Assembly (NCBI GenBank): GCA_965153455.1
Contig: OZ234496.1
Span: 2,356,001-2,420,000, forward strand
DNA from: Sphagnum compactum
Taxonomy: Eukaryota > Bryophyta > Sphagnopsida > Sphagnales
DNA: 64,000 nt
Direction: 5' to 3'
Of this stretch, positions 24,527 to 34,376 are shown one piece after another. Each line of letters begins with the position of its first letter. Positions within the stretch are counted from its first letter, which is position 1. The position numbers and the translations under genes are program-made. Under the pieces are notes generated by a model that was not told the DNA's origin, ran no database searches, and saw only the letters and a program-made list of their open reading frames with translations.

Positions 24527-26164
24527 CACTAGAAGAAAAATTTCAATTTGCAACTATAATTTACAACTAAAAATAAGTTACAACCAACATGTACAAATAA
24601 AATTCCATTAGTTGCATAAGTAAAGTCGCATGTAACATCTAGTCACAAATGATAATTTAACATGATGCCATCACATTCCACATGGAAGATGTATGTGATC
24701 AATATATACACCTTCATCTGTTGACTATTCATATAAAGTTTGCAACTATTTACCATTATTTGTAACTATGTTATAACCCATTACAAAATGCAACTTAACA
24801 ACATAATATTTTTATAATTATCTTTTTAAATTACAGCTTGGATCATGCCATGTGGCACAATAAAAAATGTCACGTGGCATTTTAATTGAATTTTGGCCAA
24901 AATACATTAAATCAATATTTAGGTAGGTAAGTAGGTAGGAAGGTAAGTAGGTAGGTAGGTGGGTAGGTAAACTAGGAATATATATGTAAATATTTTTATT
25001 TTATTTTAGGTTTAGCCTATTTCATTGGCTCATCCCAAATTACACATGTTTTTAATATAAAAATGTAAAGCAAAACACCTTTTGTATATATTTGTACAAG
25101 ATGGAAAGGAAGAAAAAACAAATGGGATAATTTTTTTAATTGCAACCTAATTTGCGACTAAATTGAAACTAAGTTGTAACAAAAATATTTATCCCATATC
25201 CTTTGTATTTTTTTTGAAGTTTGTAAACTATATATCAAATAGGTAATTTACCAAGTAACTAACTAACTAGAATTAATTGATTAATTAAACACTAAATAAT
25301 TGTTTACCCACTTACCAACCAACCTACCTACTATTTATTAAACGTAATTAAATAATTTAATTTAAGTAAATAATTTAATTTAAGTAAATAATAACCAATA
25401 TATTATTACTCATAATAATAATAATAATATAATATAAAATTATTATCAATAATATTCTGGATAATATAATAATGAATTAGTTTATACTAATATTCAATTA
25501 AAATATTTTAATTAATAAATTATTAATAATCATGATTATTTAATCATTTATATTAAATGATTATAATAAATAGTTATATATATATACATATATATATATC
25601 AATAGTAAGTTTTATAATTATTAATTTAATATTAATTTAATTATTACTAATTATTATTATGAACTAATTAATTAACTTGGAATTAGATATAGTAACTATT
25701 ATTTATGTTAAATATAATAAGTAGTTCTACCTATTGAATTGTTTAACTATTTATTTATCAACTTGCCAAGCCTACATAATCAAGATATATACAAAATGTA
25801 TATTGAATATGCCCTAATATAATTAAATTCCTCAATATATAAATATACCCTTAATATATTCTAAAACATCTTAGTATATATCAAAGGTATATGTACATCA
25901 CATAAAAGTAACCAAGTTGCGACTATTTATTGTAACTAATTGGACATAAAGCCCCTTCTTGAATGAAAAGCATAAAAATGTAATCATCATAAGAAGATGT
26001 AAAACTTAATAGTCATAAATTAGATACACCAGAGTCACAAGAAAAACAATAGATTGAAACGAATGGTGATTAATTGTAAAATGCCAAAACATTGTTACAG
26101 ATGACGTTTAGTTGCATGTAATTTGCAAATTGAATGGTTGCATAATACAAGATTTCTTCTCATG
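24527..26164. mobile_element. CACTA-like non-autonomous DNA transposon
   Basis: The left end begins CACTAGAAGAAAAATTTC, close to the usual plant CACTA terminus CACTACAAGAAAA. The proposed right end at 26164 reads, in reverse complement, CATGAGAAGAAATC. Subterminal stretches at both sides are full of short TTGCAACTA, TTGTAACTA and TTGCGACTA motifs, typical of CACTA transposase-binding regions (24540-24800, 25138-25180, 25913-25945 and 26108-26150). The interior is extremely AT-rich, contains a GGTAGGTAAGTAGG microsatellite near 24920-24970, and has no transposase. A matching 3-bp target duplication was not found, so the right end is uncertain. Confidence 0.5.
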
Positions 26165-26938
26165 ATCACCTCCATTACTAGCAACCTGCACGACGAAATT
26201 CACAACATATCTCATGATAAGAGAAATCAATGTATTGCTACAAACTCTTCAATTGTTAAATCATTTTGCACCCAAATCTCCAACACCATTCAATCCTTAG
26301 GGAAGCGCGTGGGGGTAAGGCAGAGACCTGTAAGACAAGAGAGGGTTCTCGTCAATCTCGGGGGAGAGTGGAGATGTACAAGAGGGACTTGCAAGGTTGC
26401 GAGTGTGATCTCCTCAATTCCAGTGAAAATTGGAATTCTAGAAAGAGGCACTTGCAAGCCCTTTAGTGACATGTTCGCAACGTCTGGTGGTGATCGGCGT
26501 GTGAGGCAGAACTTGCAGGCCAGAGGTGTAATGTACCAAACCTTGGGGGAGATTGGGGGTGGTAGTCACAAACCTGCGGGCTTGTGAAGGCCATCTCCAT
26601 GATCAGGTGTAGGGCAGGCACTAGGCTGGAAACCTGTATATAGAGTGGTACTGGTCCTGGTATCAAAGAACCAACCAGACTCATATGACTTGAGGCAATA
26701 CAAGACTCCTACCAGTACCTGCTTGGCAGGGACCTGAGGTGATACCAGTTTAATAACAGGGCTACATATGTCCCAATACCAGGTACATAGTATATACCTA
26801 CCACAAACCAGCCAAAAATTAGCCTTGGACCCTAATACCAGCTGGTATGCGGCAAGAGCTACCCACCCAAAACTTGTGCAAACTCAAGCCAATATCTAGT
26901 AGCAATATTGCCACATCTATGCACTAGAACAACAAGGT

Positions 26939-26982
<44 letters not shown>

Positions 26983-27117
26983 AGTTTGCAGACAGAACTC
27001 CAACATAACAAGGAGACAATGTTTATGTATACCTTTACAAGATTGCATAGAGAACTCCACCATAACAATACCTTAAAGGTAAGCCACTGATCAGTTCCAG
27101 ACAACCCAACACAAACA
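26165..27117. other. Repeat-like spacer with TACCAG motifs and a TA microsatellite
   Basis: No gene was recognised. Between 26630 and 26850 the motif TACCAG or its complement recurs many times, including the perfect palindrome ATACCAGCTGGTAT near 26840. An uninterrupted (TA)n tract runs from about 26942 to 26980. An open frame across 26123-26587 has no family similarity, Arg/Gly-rich composition and no supporting context. Confidence 0.5.
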
Positions 27118-27460
27118 TGACAAGAATTGTGTGTGGTAGTAGCCTTGCGAGCATAATTCTCACAAAGTATCAGACCATCGCCTTCATTGCAAAAAAAGCA
27201 GTGACTAGCTTGCCGTTATTCCCTGACTGACTTCCATCAGCTCCAAACAGTGTGTATAGAATAAGAAAACGACAAGCTGCTCAAGATTTCAAGCAATAGA
27301 AAGACTGGGTCATGATGTGGAGCTACTAGCAGAGACAATGAGAGTTAATGGGGGAAAAAAAGGTCAATAAAGATCCTCATTCAATCTGCCACAAGCTTGT
27401 GATGGCGCAGCAAATGGAGTGAAGATTATCCTTGTACAAGCAAGCAAGAATCTAAGCCAG
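27118..27460. repeat. Interspersed repeat family R, copy 3
   Basis: This diverged copy shares CTCACAAAGTATCAGACCAT, CCATCAGCTCC, CAGTGTGTATAGA, and further right TCCTCATTCAATCTGCCAC with copy 2. The CCCACTG/CAGTGGG stem has decayed here. It lies downstream of the PLATZ gene in intergenic DNA. Confidence 0.65.
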
Positions 27461-27873
27461 AACAACCAGCACAACCAGAACAAAGACTACATGAAACCAT
27501 CTGGAGCATATTGGCAGTAACAGTCAGAAACTACACCTCTCTACAGACATGAGCCACAGCCACAATATGCCATAATTGAGAAGCACCCAGTTCCAAAAAC
27601 ATGAGGACAGAGACAATTACAGTACAAAAGAATCAGAACTTCAGAGAATGGCAAGGAAAAAGGAGTTTGGACTGCAGCTCACCAATGTCAGTTGATATGC
27701 AATTGAAATGTTAAGGTTGACATTTGTCATAGCAAAACTCCAGGCCTCCAAAACACTCTGACAGACATCAACATCATTGTCACAGGGTTCAACATAAAAC
27801 CAAAGTTACTTCTTCTTGCACATTGTTGGCATTGAATGGGAAGGAGAACATCATGGAGTACCAAACAATGTGA

Positions 27874-28325
27874 AGAACATAGATAAGAGTGTCAAGAAGT
27901 GATTGAGCATCTCCAATTGCCACCGCACTGCGAAGTACACAAGAAAGTGCAAGCAAAATGAAACAGAAAATGTAATCAGAATTGAACAGAACATAGATAA
28001 GAGTGTTGAACAGTGGAGCAAAGATCTCCAATCACTGTCACAATGCAGAAGCAAGTGGAAACAAAATGTAACACAAAATGCAATCAGAATTGATCAGAAC
28101 ATAGATAAGAGTGTTGTGCAGTGATGTGAGGATCTCCAATTGCCACAGCACTGCAAAGTACACAAGAAAGGTGGGAGCAAAAAAGAACAGAAATTTAGAT
28201 AAAGAGAATGTTGTGCAGTGAGGCAAGGGATCTCCAAAACAATTGCTGCTGCACTACTATGACTACTACTACTGCAAAGGAAGTACACAACAAGACAAGA
28301 AAGTGGCAAGCAAAATGAGAACCCA
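27874..28325. repeat. 110-bp tandem repeat, 4 units
   Basis: Four units spaced about 91-115 bp share GAACATAGATAAGAGTGT, then a GATCTCCAAT block, CACTGC and AAGTACACAAGAAAG. The last unit is diverged and carries a CTACTACTACT insertion. The array is downstream of the PLATZ stop codon and might be part of its transcript, but nothing shows this. Confidence 0.8.
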
Positions 28326-28672
28326 CAAAAACTGGGAAGAAAAATCAAAAGTTGTGCACACCAATAATGTTATATTAAAGAGCCCCTCCCCCCCCAAAAA
28401 AACAACAACAACAATAACAACAACACTACTGTCAAGTTCTCTCTCAGTTGGTTGTCTCAAGAAAAAATAAATGCTGAAGGCGCATCATCATCATCATCAT
28501 CTGCTCTCGTCTGCGAGAAGAAGAAGCTCTCCATGGAAGGAAGGAATTTTGTCCTTGATCATTGAATGGAGGCACATCTTCCAAACCCATTGGAGATGAC
28601 AAGCTCCTCCTCCTCATCTTGTAGTCAGTCACTCAAGTCAGTCTTTTGCAACCTCTCAAATCAATGACTTGC

Positions 28673-28830
28673 TGTTCTCCTCCTCCTCCTCCTTCTACTT
28701 CTTGTTCTTCTGCTGCTCTGCTGCTCTTACTTCTTCTTCTTCTTCTTCTTCTTACGCTGCGTCTACTTCTTCTTCTCCTTCTGCTTCTTCTGTGTCTCTG
28801 TCTCTCTCTGTCTCCCTGTCTGCGTAACCA
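28673..28830. repeat. TCC/TTC pyrimidine microsatellite
   Basis: An almost pure pyrimidine stretch of CTC, CTT and TTC units ending in CTCTGTCTC runs. On the minus strand it is a GAA/GAG purine tract about 180 bp past the PLATZ stop. The frame that crosses it (mostly Leu) is an artefact of the repeat. Confidence 0.85.
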
Positions 28831-29015
28831 AAACTTGGAAAATAAACTCTAGCAACTTCATCACTACATTTTGGCGGATTGAATCAAATCCTCCTCGACG
28901 ACGGAAGGGGGGAGAGAGAGAGAGATGGAGAAGAAGAAGAAGAAGAAGAAAGATTGAAGGAATTTGCCAAGTGAGGGAGGAAGGAAAGAAGGGAAGTGTG
29001 AGATAGACTAGCTAG

Positions 29016-29858
29016 CTAGCAACAAGGAGATCTGTGAGGGATGCCTTTTCTTCGATTCACGGAAACTGGAAGAAGAACAGACTTGGGCGATGTTGCAAGA
29101 GTGGAGAGACGGCCGCTCCGGATCTTCTTCGGCATCATCATGTGTGTGGAGGCAGTGGAGATGATTGTTCCGCAGCCAACTCCGTCGCTGGCAGTTCGAT
29201 TTGAAGACGTTTGCGTGGGAATGTCATCGAATGGCGAGTCTTCTTCTGCATCTTCTTCTTCTTGCAGAAGTTGCTCTTCCTCCTCAAGCTCCAGCTGCTG
29301 CTTCTCGGCTTTCAGGAGGCTGCTTCCCGCTGCTTGTAGGCTAGCGAAGGAGGAGGAGGAGAACGGCAACAAGTCTTTGATGATGGTGTCTCCTCCTCCT
29401 CTTCCTCTTCCTTGCGAACGAAGAAGAATTACGGCATCGACTTTGCAAGCAACGGAGCAGAAGCTGTAAGAGTCTTGTAGACTGCGGTCGCAAGTACCAC
29501 AAGCGTTGCCGAGTCCTTTAGCAGGACGTGGTTGCGGTCTTTGGTTCAGGAACACCACTCTCGCGCTGTTGATGATATAAGTCTGCACTTGCGAACAATC
29601 GAGCAACCTCTGAATGTCCTGCAAGCGGATCACATCGTGATACACATATCGCCTGATCTGAAGAAGACAATGGGATTGATGCGAATGCACACAATGCTGG
29701 CATACTCCTCCATTGCAGTCTACACAAAACACATTTCTCTCGTTTTTCTTCAATGCCGCGTGCTTCGTGCATGGTACGAAGAATTTCTCACTTAACAGCG
29801 CCTCTAACCATGCTGGTTTTTGCTGCGGCGGCGGCATTGACAAATCGTACCCCACCAT
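29016..29858 (-). CDS. PLATZ zinc-binding transcription factor
   Basis: This is a 280-residue member of the plant AT-rich-sequence and zinc-binding (PLATZ) family, nuclear DNA-binding proteins described as repressing transcription at A/T-rich sites and also linked to RNA polymerase III. The first zinc cluster is CTKH at 30-33, CVDC at 45-48, CQHC at 53-56 and HSHQSH ending in His63. The second is CGTC at 120-123 and CSVAC at 134-138 followed by KVD. Between them lies the conserved YVYHDVIRLQDIQRLLDCS with VQTYIINSARVVFLNQRP. An acidic Glu-rich stretch spans 190-207, and the typical RRKGIPHRSP closes the protein at 269-278. The start is ATG at 29858 (MVGYDLSMPP). An in-frame ATG 40 codons upstream would add an unrelated hydrophobic segment and is rejected. 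The frame is uninterrupted, whereas flowering-plant PLATZ genes usually have introns. A CTACCTAG acceptor just before the ATG suggests a leader intron. Confidence 0.94.
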   Translation of the reverse strand: MVGYDLSMPPPQQKPAWLEALLSEKFFVPCTKHAALKKNERNVFCVDCNGGVCQHCVHSHQSHCLLQIRRYVYHDVIRLQDIQRLLDCSQVQTYIINSARVVFLNQRPQPRPAKGLGNACGTCDRSLQDSYSFCSVACKVDAVILLRSQGRGRGGGDTIIKDLLPFSSSSFASLQAAGSSLLKAEKQQLELEEEEQLLQEEEDAEEDSPFDDIPTQTSSNRTASDGVGCGTIISTASTHMMMPKKIRSGRLSTLATSPKSVLLPVSVNRRKGIPHRSPCC

Positions 29859-30725
29859 GACTAGGTAGGTACCCAGCAAAGCAGCAAAGAGAAACAAAAC
29901 CAAAACCAAAACCAACACGGCTACAAAACCAGAACAAGAGTTCGGCAGCAGAATGACGACTGCATTCCGAGAACACACACAACCTCTCTCGAGTCTCTAG
30001 TCTGTAACCCCGTTGGGAATGTCACAAGAGTCCCTCCCGCAATGAGAAGTGCCCGGTACTGTACCCTACATCTCTCTCTCTCTCTCTCTCTTTCTCTCTC
30101 AGAGACTCGAAGTCTACTAACAAATTCAAGTCAATTGCACAAAAACTCTTCACGCCTATCAAGGAGGATTTCCTTCAAAATCAGATCTCCCCCAGAGACG
30201 ATGAGGAAAACTCCTGCTCTCCCGAAGATTTGGAAAAAAACAAAAACAAAAACAAAAAAAACACCAAATAACAAAAGAAAAATAAATTCCCACCGCCAGC
30301 AGAAACAAACACTCTTCCGCAGCTCAGGAGTCTCAGATCTGGCTATGGCGTCGGAAGTCGGGAAGAAAGAAAAACACAAAAGACCCCCAAAACAAACACA
30401 AATTCTCGATCTTAGTGGGAGTTCCAAAAAAATTCAAGTCAGGAAATGGGTGGTAGGATGCCAAAGTAGTTAGAGACAAAGAATAAGAAGAAGAAGAAAT
30501 GGAGAATTTGGGAAGATGATTCTGCTGCGAGCGAATCGAATGCAAAAAAGGGGAATGAGATCGGCGCGGAAGAACAAGACGACGACGAAGAAGAAGAAGT
30601 CCGCCTGACGCCACTCCTCTCCCCCCGCCCCCTCCCCAGCCCGGCGCCTCACGGGGCAGTGAAACTCCGGGCTCGGTTGCCAGCCTGGCCTGTGGATTCG
30701 GCGGGTCTGCTCCTTTGGCGGGAAC
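29859..30725 (-). promoter_or_regulatory. PLATZ leader and GC-rich upstream region
   Basis: A (TC)n run at about 30072-30102 (GA on the coding strand) marks a likely leader or promoter-proximal element, as GA tracts are common there in plants. 30600-30725 is GC-rich with several CpGs, against an AT-rich background, which fits a promoter. The open frames on either strand (for example 30042-30473 plus) have low-complexity composition and no domain. The transcription start is not defined. Confidence 0.4.
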
Positions 30726-30899
30726 ATGGTTCTCTTCTGCAAAATTACAGAGCGCCCTAAATTCTCTGAGCTAATAATAAAGGGGGGTAATTTTTTTGTG
30801 TTTTTCAAACTTACTTTTTACGTTTTACTGTGTTTTTTTTTTTCACTCTCGTTTCTTACCGGCTCCTTGTCCGTTAAGAACTCCCAATCAGTGAGTGAG

Positions 30900-30988
30900 T
30901 CTAGGTAGTAGGTAGGTATGAGGCTAGGTAGTAGGTAGGTATGAGGCTAGGTTGTAGGTAGGTATGAGGCTTGGCAGTAGGTATGTAG
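30900..30988. repeat. 23-bp minisatellite, about 4 copies
   Basis: Units read CTAGGTAGTAGGTAGGTATG plus AGG; the first two full copies are identical and the third and fourth carry substitutions. The array lies upstream of PLATZ. Confidence 0.85.
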
Positions 30989-31321
30989 TTCTAGTTGGGT
31001 TTGGGGGGGGCGGGGGGGAGCTCCAGCACGCACACTCGATATTGGTAACGCGCAAGGGGTGTTACACCGATGTTCCTATATTATGTTGCAAAGAAGAATC
31101 TCAACTCCGGCATCACTACATACTCAAGGCGCGAAGTAAGGAGGGGATGCGCGACGAATTAAGCTCGGCAATTCATTGGTGTACGCTTGTCACGATATCC
31201 GTAAGAAAGCAAAGGCGACTCAAGTTTCACTCAGCTGCTACTCTTGAGGGGGTTTGTGATATGTGTTCCTCCTTTACGATAGTTGTGTTTTGTGTTTTTT
31301 TTTTTTCGTTTTTTTTCCTGG

Positions 31322-31555
31322 TTTCCCGGGGCCGTATGCTTAGGGTTCCCATCTTTCGACTTGGCCTTCCCAGGGGAAACCGTATGCTTAGGGTTCCCAT
31401 CCTTCGACTTGGCCTTCCCGGGGCCGTATGCTTAGGGTTCCCATCTTTCGACTTGGCCTTCCCGAGGCCGTATGCTTAGGGTTCCCATCTTTCGACTTGG
31501 CCTTCCCGGGGCCGTATGCTTAGGGTTCCCATCTTTCGACTTGGCCTTGGGAAAC
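31322..31555. repeat. 45-bp GC-rich minisatellite, 5 copies
   Basis: Five nearly identical units contain GCCGTATGCTTAGGGTTCCC, ATCTTTCGACTTGGCC and TTCCCGGGG. Unit 2 is joined through a GGGGAAACC variant. Low divergence points to recent amplification. GC content is clearly above the flanks. Because 45 is a multiple of 3, the array stays open and produces a repetitive RMLRVPIFRLGLP-type frame (inside 30964-31479). I treat this as incidental because no start context or homology supports it. Confidence 0.92.
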
Positions 31556-31784
31556 GGTCATTTGGCTCATAGTAGTAAACACACTATAATTACTTAGTAG
31601 TCAACTCAATTTGTGAGTTAACTAATGACAATTTGTTAGAGAGTTAATTGCACTTCATTAGTTGACAAATAAGCATAAAAGATGGTGATTAGTTTAAGAG
31701 ATTTTGTAAGGCTTAGCAGGAACCTAGGGTGCACAAGTATTATTAATTGTGTAAGATTTTCAAAATTTTCCATTGGATATGAAT

Positions 31785-31957
31785 CAACCCAATCACCATG
31801 GAATAATGGCCTTATGGCCCTAACCACAACTTAACCACATTAAACCCAATCACCTTGGAATAATGGCCTTATGGCCCTAACCACAACTTAACCACTATTC
31901 AACCCAATCACCTTGGAATAATGGCCTTATGGCCCTAACCATAACTTAACCACTATT
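31785..31957. repeat. 58-bp tandem repeat, 3 copies
   Basis: Units contain CAACCCAATCACCTTGGAAT, AATGGCCTTATGGCCCTAAC and CACAACTTAACCACTATT. The core ATGGCCTTATGGCCCTAACC is the same in all three. Confidence 0.9.
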
Positions 31958-32284
31958 AAGTTGCACCACCTACGCGAGCTAAGTTTGTTATTGTTGTTGT
32001 TGTTGGCGCCTTTTTTAAAAAAAAAAATTCATATCGCACCTTTTGAAGAGATATGCCAAAAAAATAAAAAATCATAACTTATAAATCGAGACTTGTTCAA
32101 AGGTTTCAAATGTTCTCTTAATGTCGGTGTGCAAAAGTTTTATATGGGAACAAAAATAGCTAAAGTTACAACATTCAACTTCCTACAAATTTTTAAGGAG
32201 GAAATGCATAACTCTTTGGCTTGAAAGTTAGTGACAAAGCGAGATTCATACTTATATAAAAACAAGCTCCCCTCTCACATGCAA

Positions 32285-33405
32285 CCAACCAAATAAACAC
32301 GACTTTTCTTGTGATGGGTGGGTATTGCAAATTAAAGTTCAATCATTAACCCTAATACTCTCATCATAGGCAAACCAAACAAGCACAACTTTTCTTCTTT
32401 TGATGGTTGGGTATTGCAAATTAGGGTTCAATCATTAACCCTAATACTCTCACCTTGTGCAAACCAAACAAACCCAACTTTTGTTTTGACGGGTGGGTGG
32501 GTATTGCAAATTAGGGTTCAATCATTATAACCTTAATACTCTCATCATAGGCAAACCAAACAAGCACACAACTTTTCTTTTGATGGTTGGGTATTGCAAA
32601 TTAGGGTTCAATCATTAACCCTAATACGCTCACCTTGTGCAAACCAAACAAACCCAACTTTTGTTTTGATGGGTAGGTGGGTATTGCAAATTAGGGTTCA
32701 ATCATTAACCTTAATACTCTCATTTGTGTGCAAACCAAACGAACACAACTTTTCTTTTGATGGGTGGGTATTTCAAATTAGTGTTCAACCATTAACCCTA
32801 ATACTTTCATCACAAGCAAACCAAACAAACACAACTTTTCTTTTGATGCATCTGGGGTATTGCAAAAATTAGGGTTCAATTATTAACCCTATACTATTCT
32901 TATCATGTGCAAACCAAAAGAACACAACTTTTGTTCCGATGGGTGGGTATTGCAAATTAGGGTTCAATCATTAACCCTAATACTTCCATCACATGCAAAC
33001 CAAACAAACACAACTTTTCTTTTGATGGGTGGGTATTGCAAATTAGGGTTCAATCATTGACCCTAATACTTTCATCACATGCAAACCAAACAAACACAAC
33101 TTTTCTTTTGATGGGTGGGGTATTGCAAATTAGGGTTCAACCATTAACACTAATACTTTCATCACATGCAAACCCAACAAACACAACTTTTCTTTTGATG
33201 GGTGGGTATTGCAAATTAGGGTTCAATCATTAACACTAATACTTTCATCACATGCAAACCAAACAAACACGACTTTTCTTTTGATGGGTGGGTATTGCAA
33301 ATTAGGGTTCAATTAGTAACCCTAATACTCTCCTCACATGCAAACCCAACAGACACAACTTTTCTTTTGATGGGTGGGTGTGTCTCAAATTAGGGTTCAA
33401 TTCTT
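32285..33405. repeat. 88-90-bp satellite-like array, 13 copies
   Basis: Thirteen head-to-tail units contain GGTATTGCAAATTAGGGTTC, AATCATTAACCCTAATACT, CATGCAAACCAAACAAACAC and AACTTTTCTTTTGATGGGTG. The first five periods are 90 bp and later ones drift to about 85-91. Each unit holds ATTAGGGTT and AACCCTAAT facing each other, so a short hairpin is possible per unit. This is the longest array in the window. Direct repeats abut without unique spacers, so it is not a CRISPR array. Confidence 0.95.
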
Positions 33406-33997
33406 ATTATTATTATTAGGTCGTAAAAATATTAAAAATTCACACTCAACTCAAACTCATCCTAGACAGCAAAAAAAACCAAATTTGAGACTAGAGTACC
33501 GAGGACGAGGTGATCATGCTCAAGTTGCTCAAAGGAAAGATGTAAGCAAGAAGAAGTACTAAGGACTCTGACATTTCTGCACTTGAAGAGCAGCCCAAGA
33601 GTTGAGTTGTTGTTGTTGCTTGGTGTTTGGTTGTTGTTGTTGTTGTTTCTTCATTTTTCCTTTGTCTGTGTTGAGTGGAAAGAGAAAACCAGCAGCAAGC
33701 TTTTTTCTTTTTAAATCAATTTTTTTTTCTTTTTTTATCAATTTTTTTTTTTTTAAAACCTCATAAAATAAATCCTTTTAATGACAGACCACCACAAAAG
33801 TGGCTGGAAAATTTTTTACAGATAAAAGCTCCCATAAGTGGCCTCTGACCCTGTGGTTTGTCAGGCCACCCACCATTCTGTCCTTACTTCAAAGTACAGT
33901 CATGGAAACATACTCCCCCCTTGAACTGGTGGGTGGGTCACACTTTTGTGGTCCTGAAACTTGGACATGTCCAAACACACACTCCCCCCCTTTCCCC

Positions 33998-34376
33998 TCT
34001 CTTCCCCAAAAGCTCAACTCTAGATGACATGATGATTTGATCATGGCCATTGGATTTCCAATTTGGATGGTTGGATTGGGAATATGGATTCAAGATCCTC
34101 ATGTTGGGACAACCTTCATTTCTACAATCCTCAATTCAATTTGAAACTCTTGGTTCAATGGGGGGTTAGCCCTAGCACACCCCCCCCCCCCCCCCCCCCT
34201 CTCTTCCCCAAAAGCTTAACTCTAGATGACATGATGATTTGATCATGGCCATTGGATTTCCAATTTGGATGGTTGGATTGGGAATATGGATTCAAGATCA
34301 TGTTGGGACAACCTTCTTCATTTCTACAATCCTCAATTCAATTTGAAACTCTTGGTTCAATGGGGGGTTAGCCCTA
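33998..34376. repeat. Tandem duplication (202 bp) with a 19-C run at the junction
   Basis: Two almost identical copies start TCTCTTCCCCAAAAGCT at 33998 and 34200. They share GATGACATGATGATTTGATC, TGGATGGTTGGATTGGG and GAAACTCTTGGTTCAATGG. Copy 2 lacks a few bases after TTCAAGATC. A run of about 19 C at 34181-34199 ends the first copy. Confidence 0.9.

Noticed and set aside
26123-26587. 154-codon plus-strand frame
   Set aside because: No recognisable domain. It begins at the proposed end of a CACTA-like element and has repeat-like composition.
28646-28852. Leu-rich 68-codon frame
   Set aside because: It is a translation of the CTT/CTC microsatellite.
29859-29978. In-frame upstream ATG extending PLATZ by 40 residues with a VLVLVLVLFLF segment
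   Set aside because: A hydrophobic leader does not fit a nuclear factor. The segment is a pyrimidine-rich stretch ending in an acceptor-like CTAG, probably leader or intron.
30042-30473. 143-codon plus-strand frame with Lys/Ser-rich composition
   Set aside because: It overlaps the TC repeat and the upstream region of PLATZ on the other strand. Low complexity, no homology.
30964-31479. 171-codon frame with repeated RMLRVPIFRLGLP
   Set aside because: It is produced by the 45-bp minisatellite, whose length is a multiple of three; there is no start context or homology.
32285-33405. Regular direct repeats that could suggest a CRISPR array
   Set aside because: The units are homologous over their whole 88-90 bp with no unique spacers, and the DNA is a plant nuclear genome.
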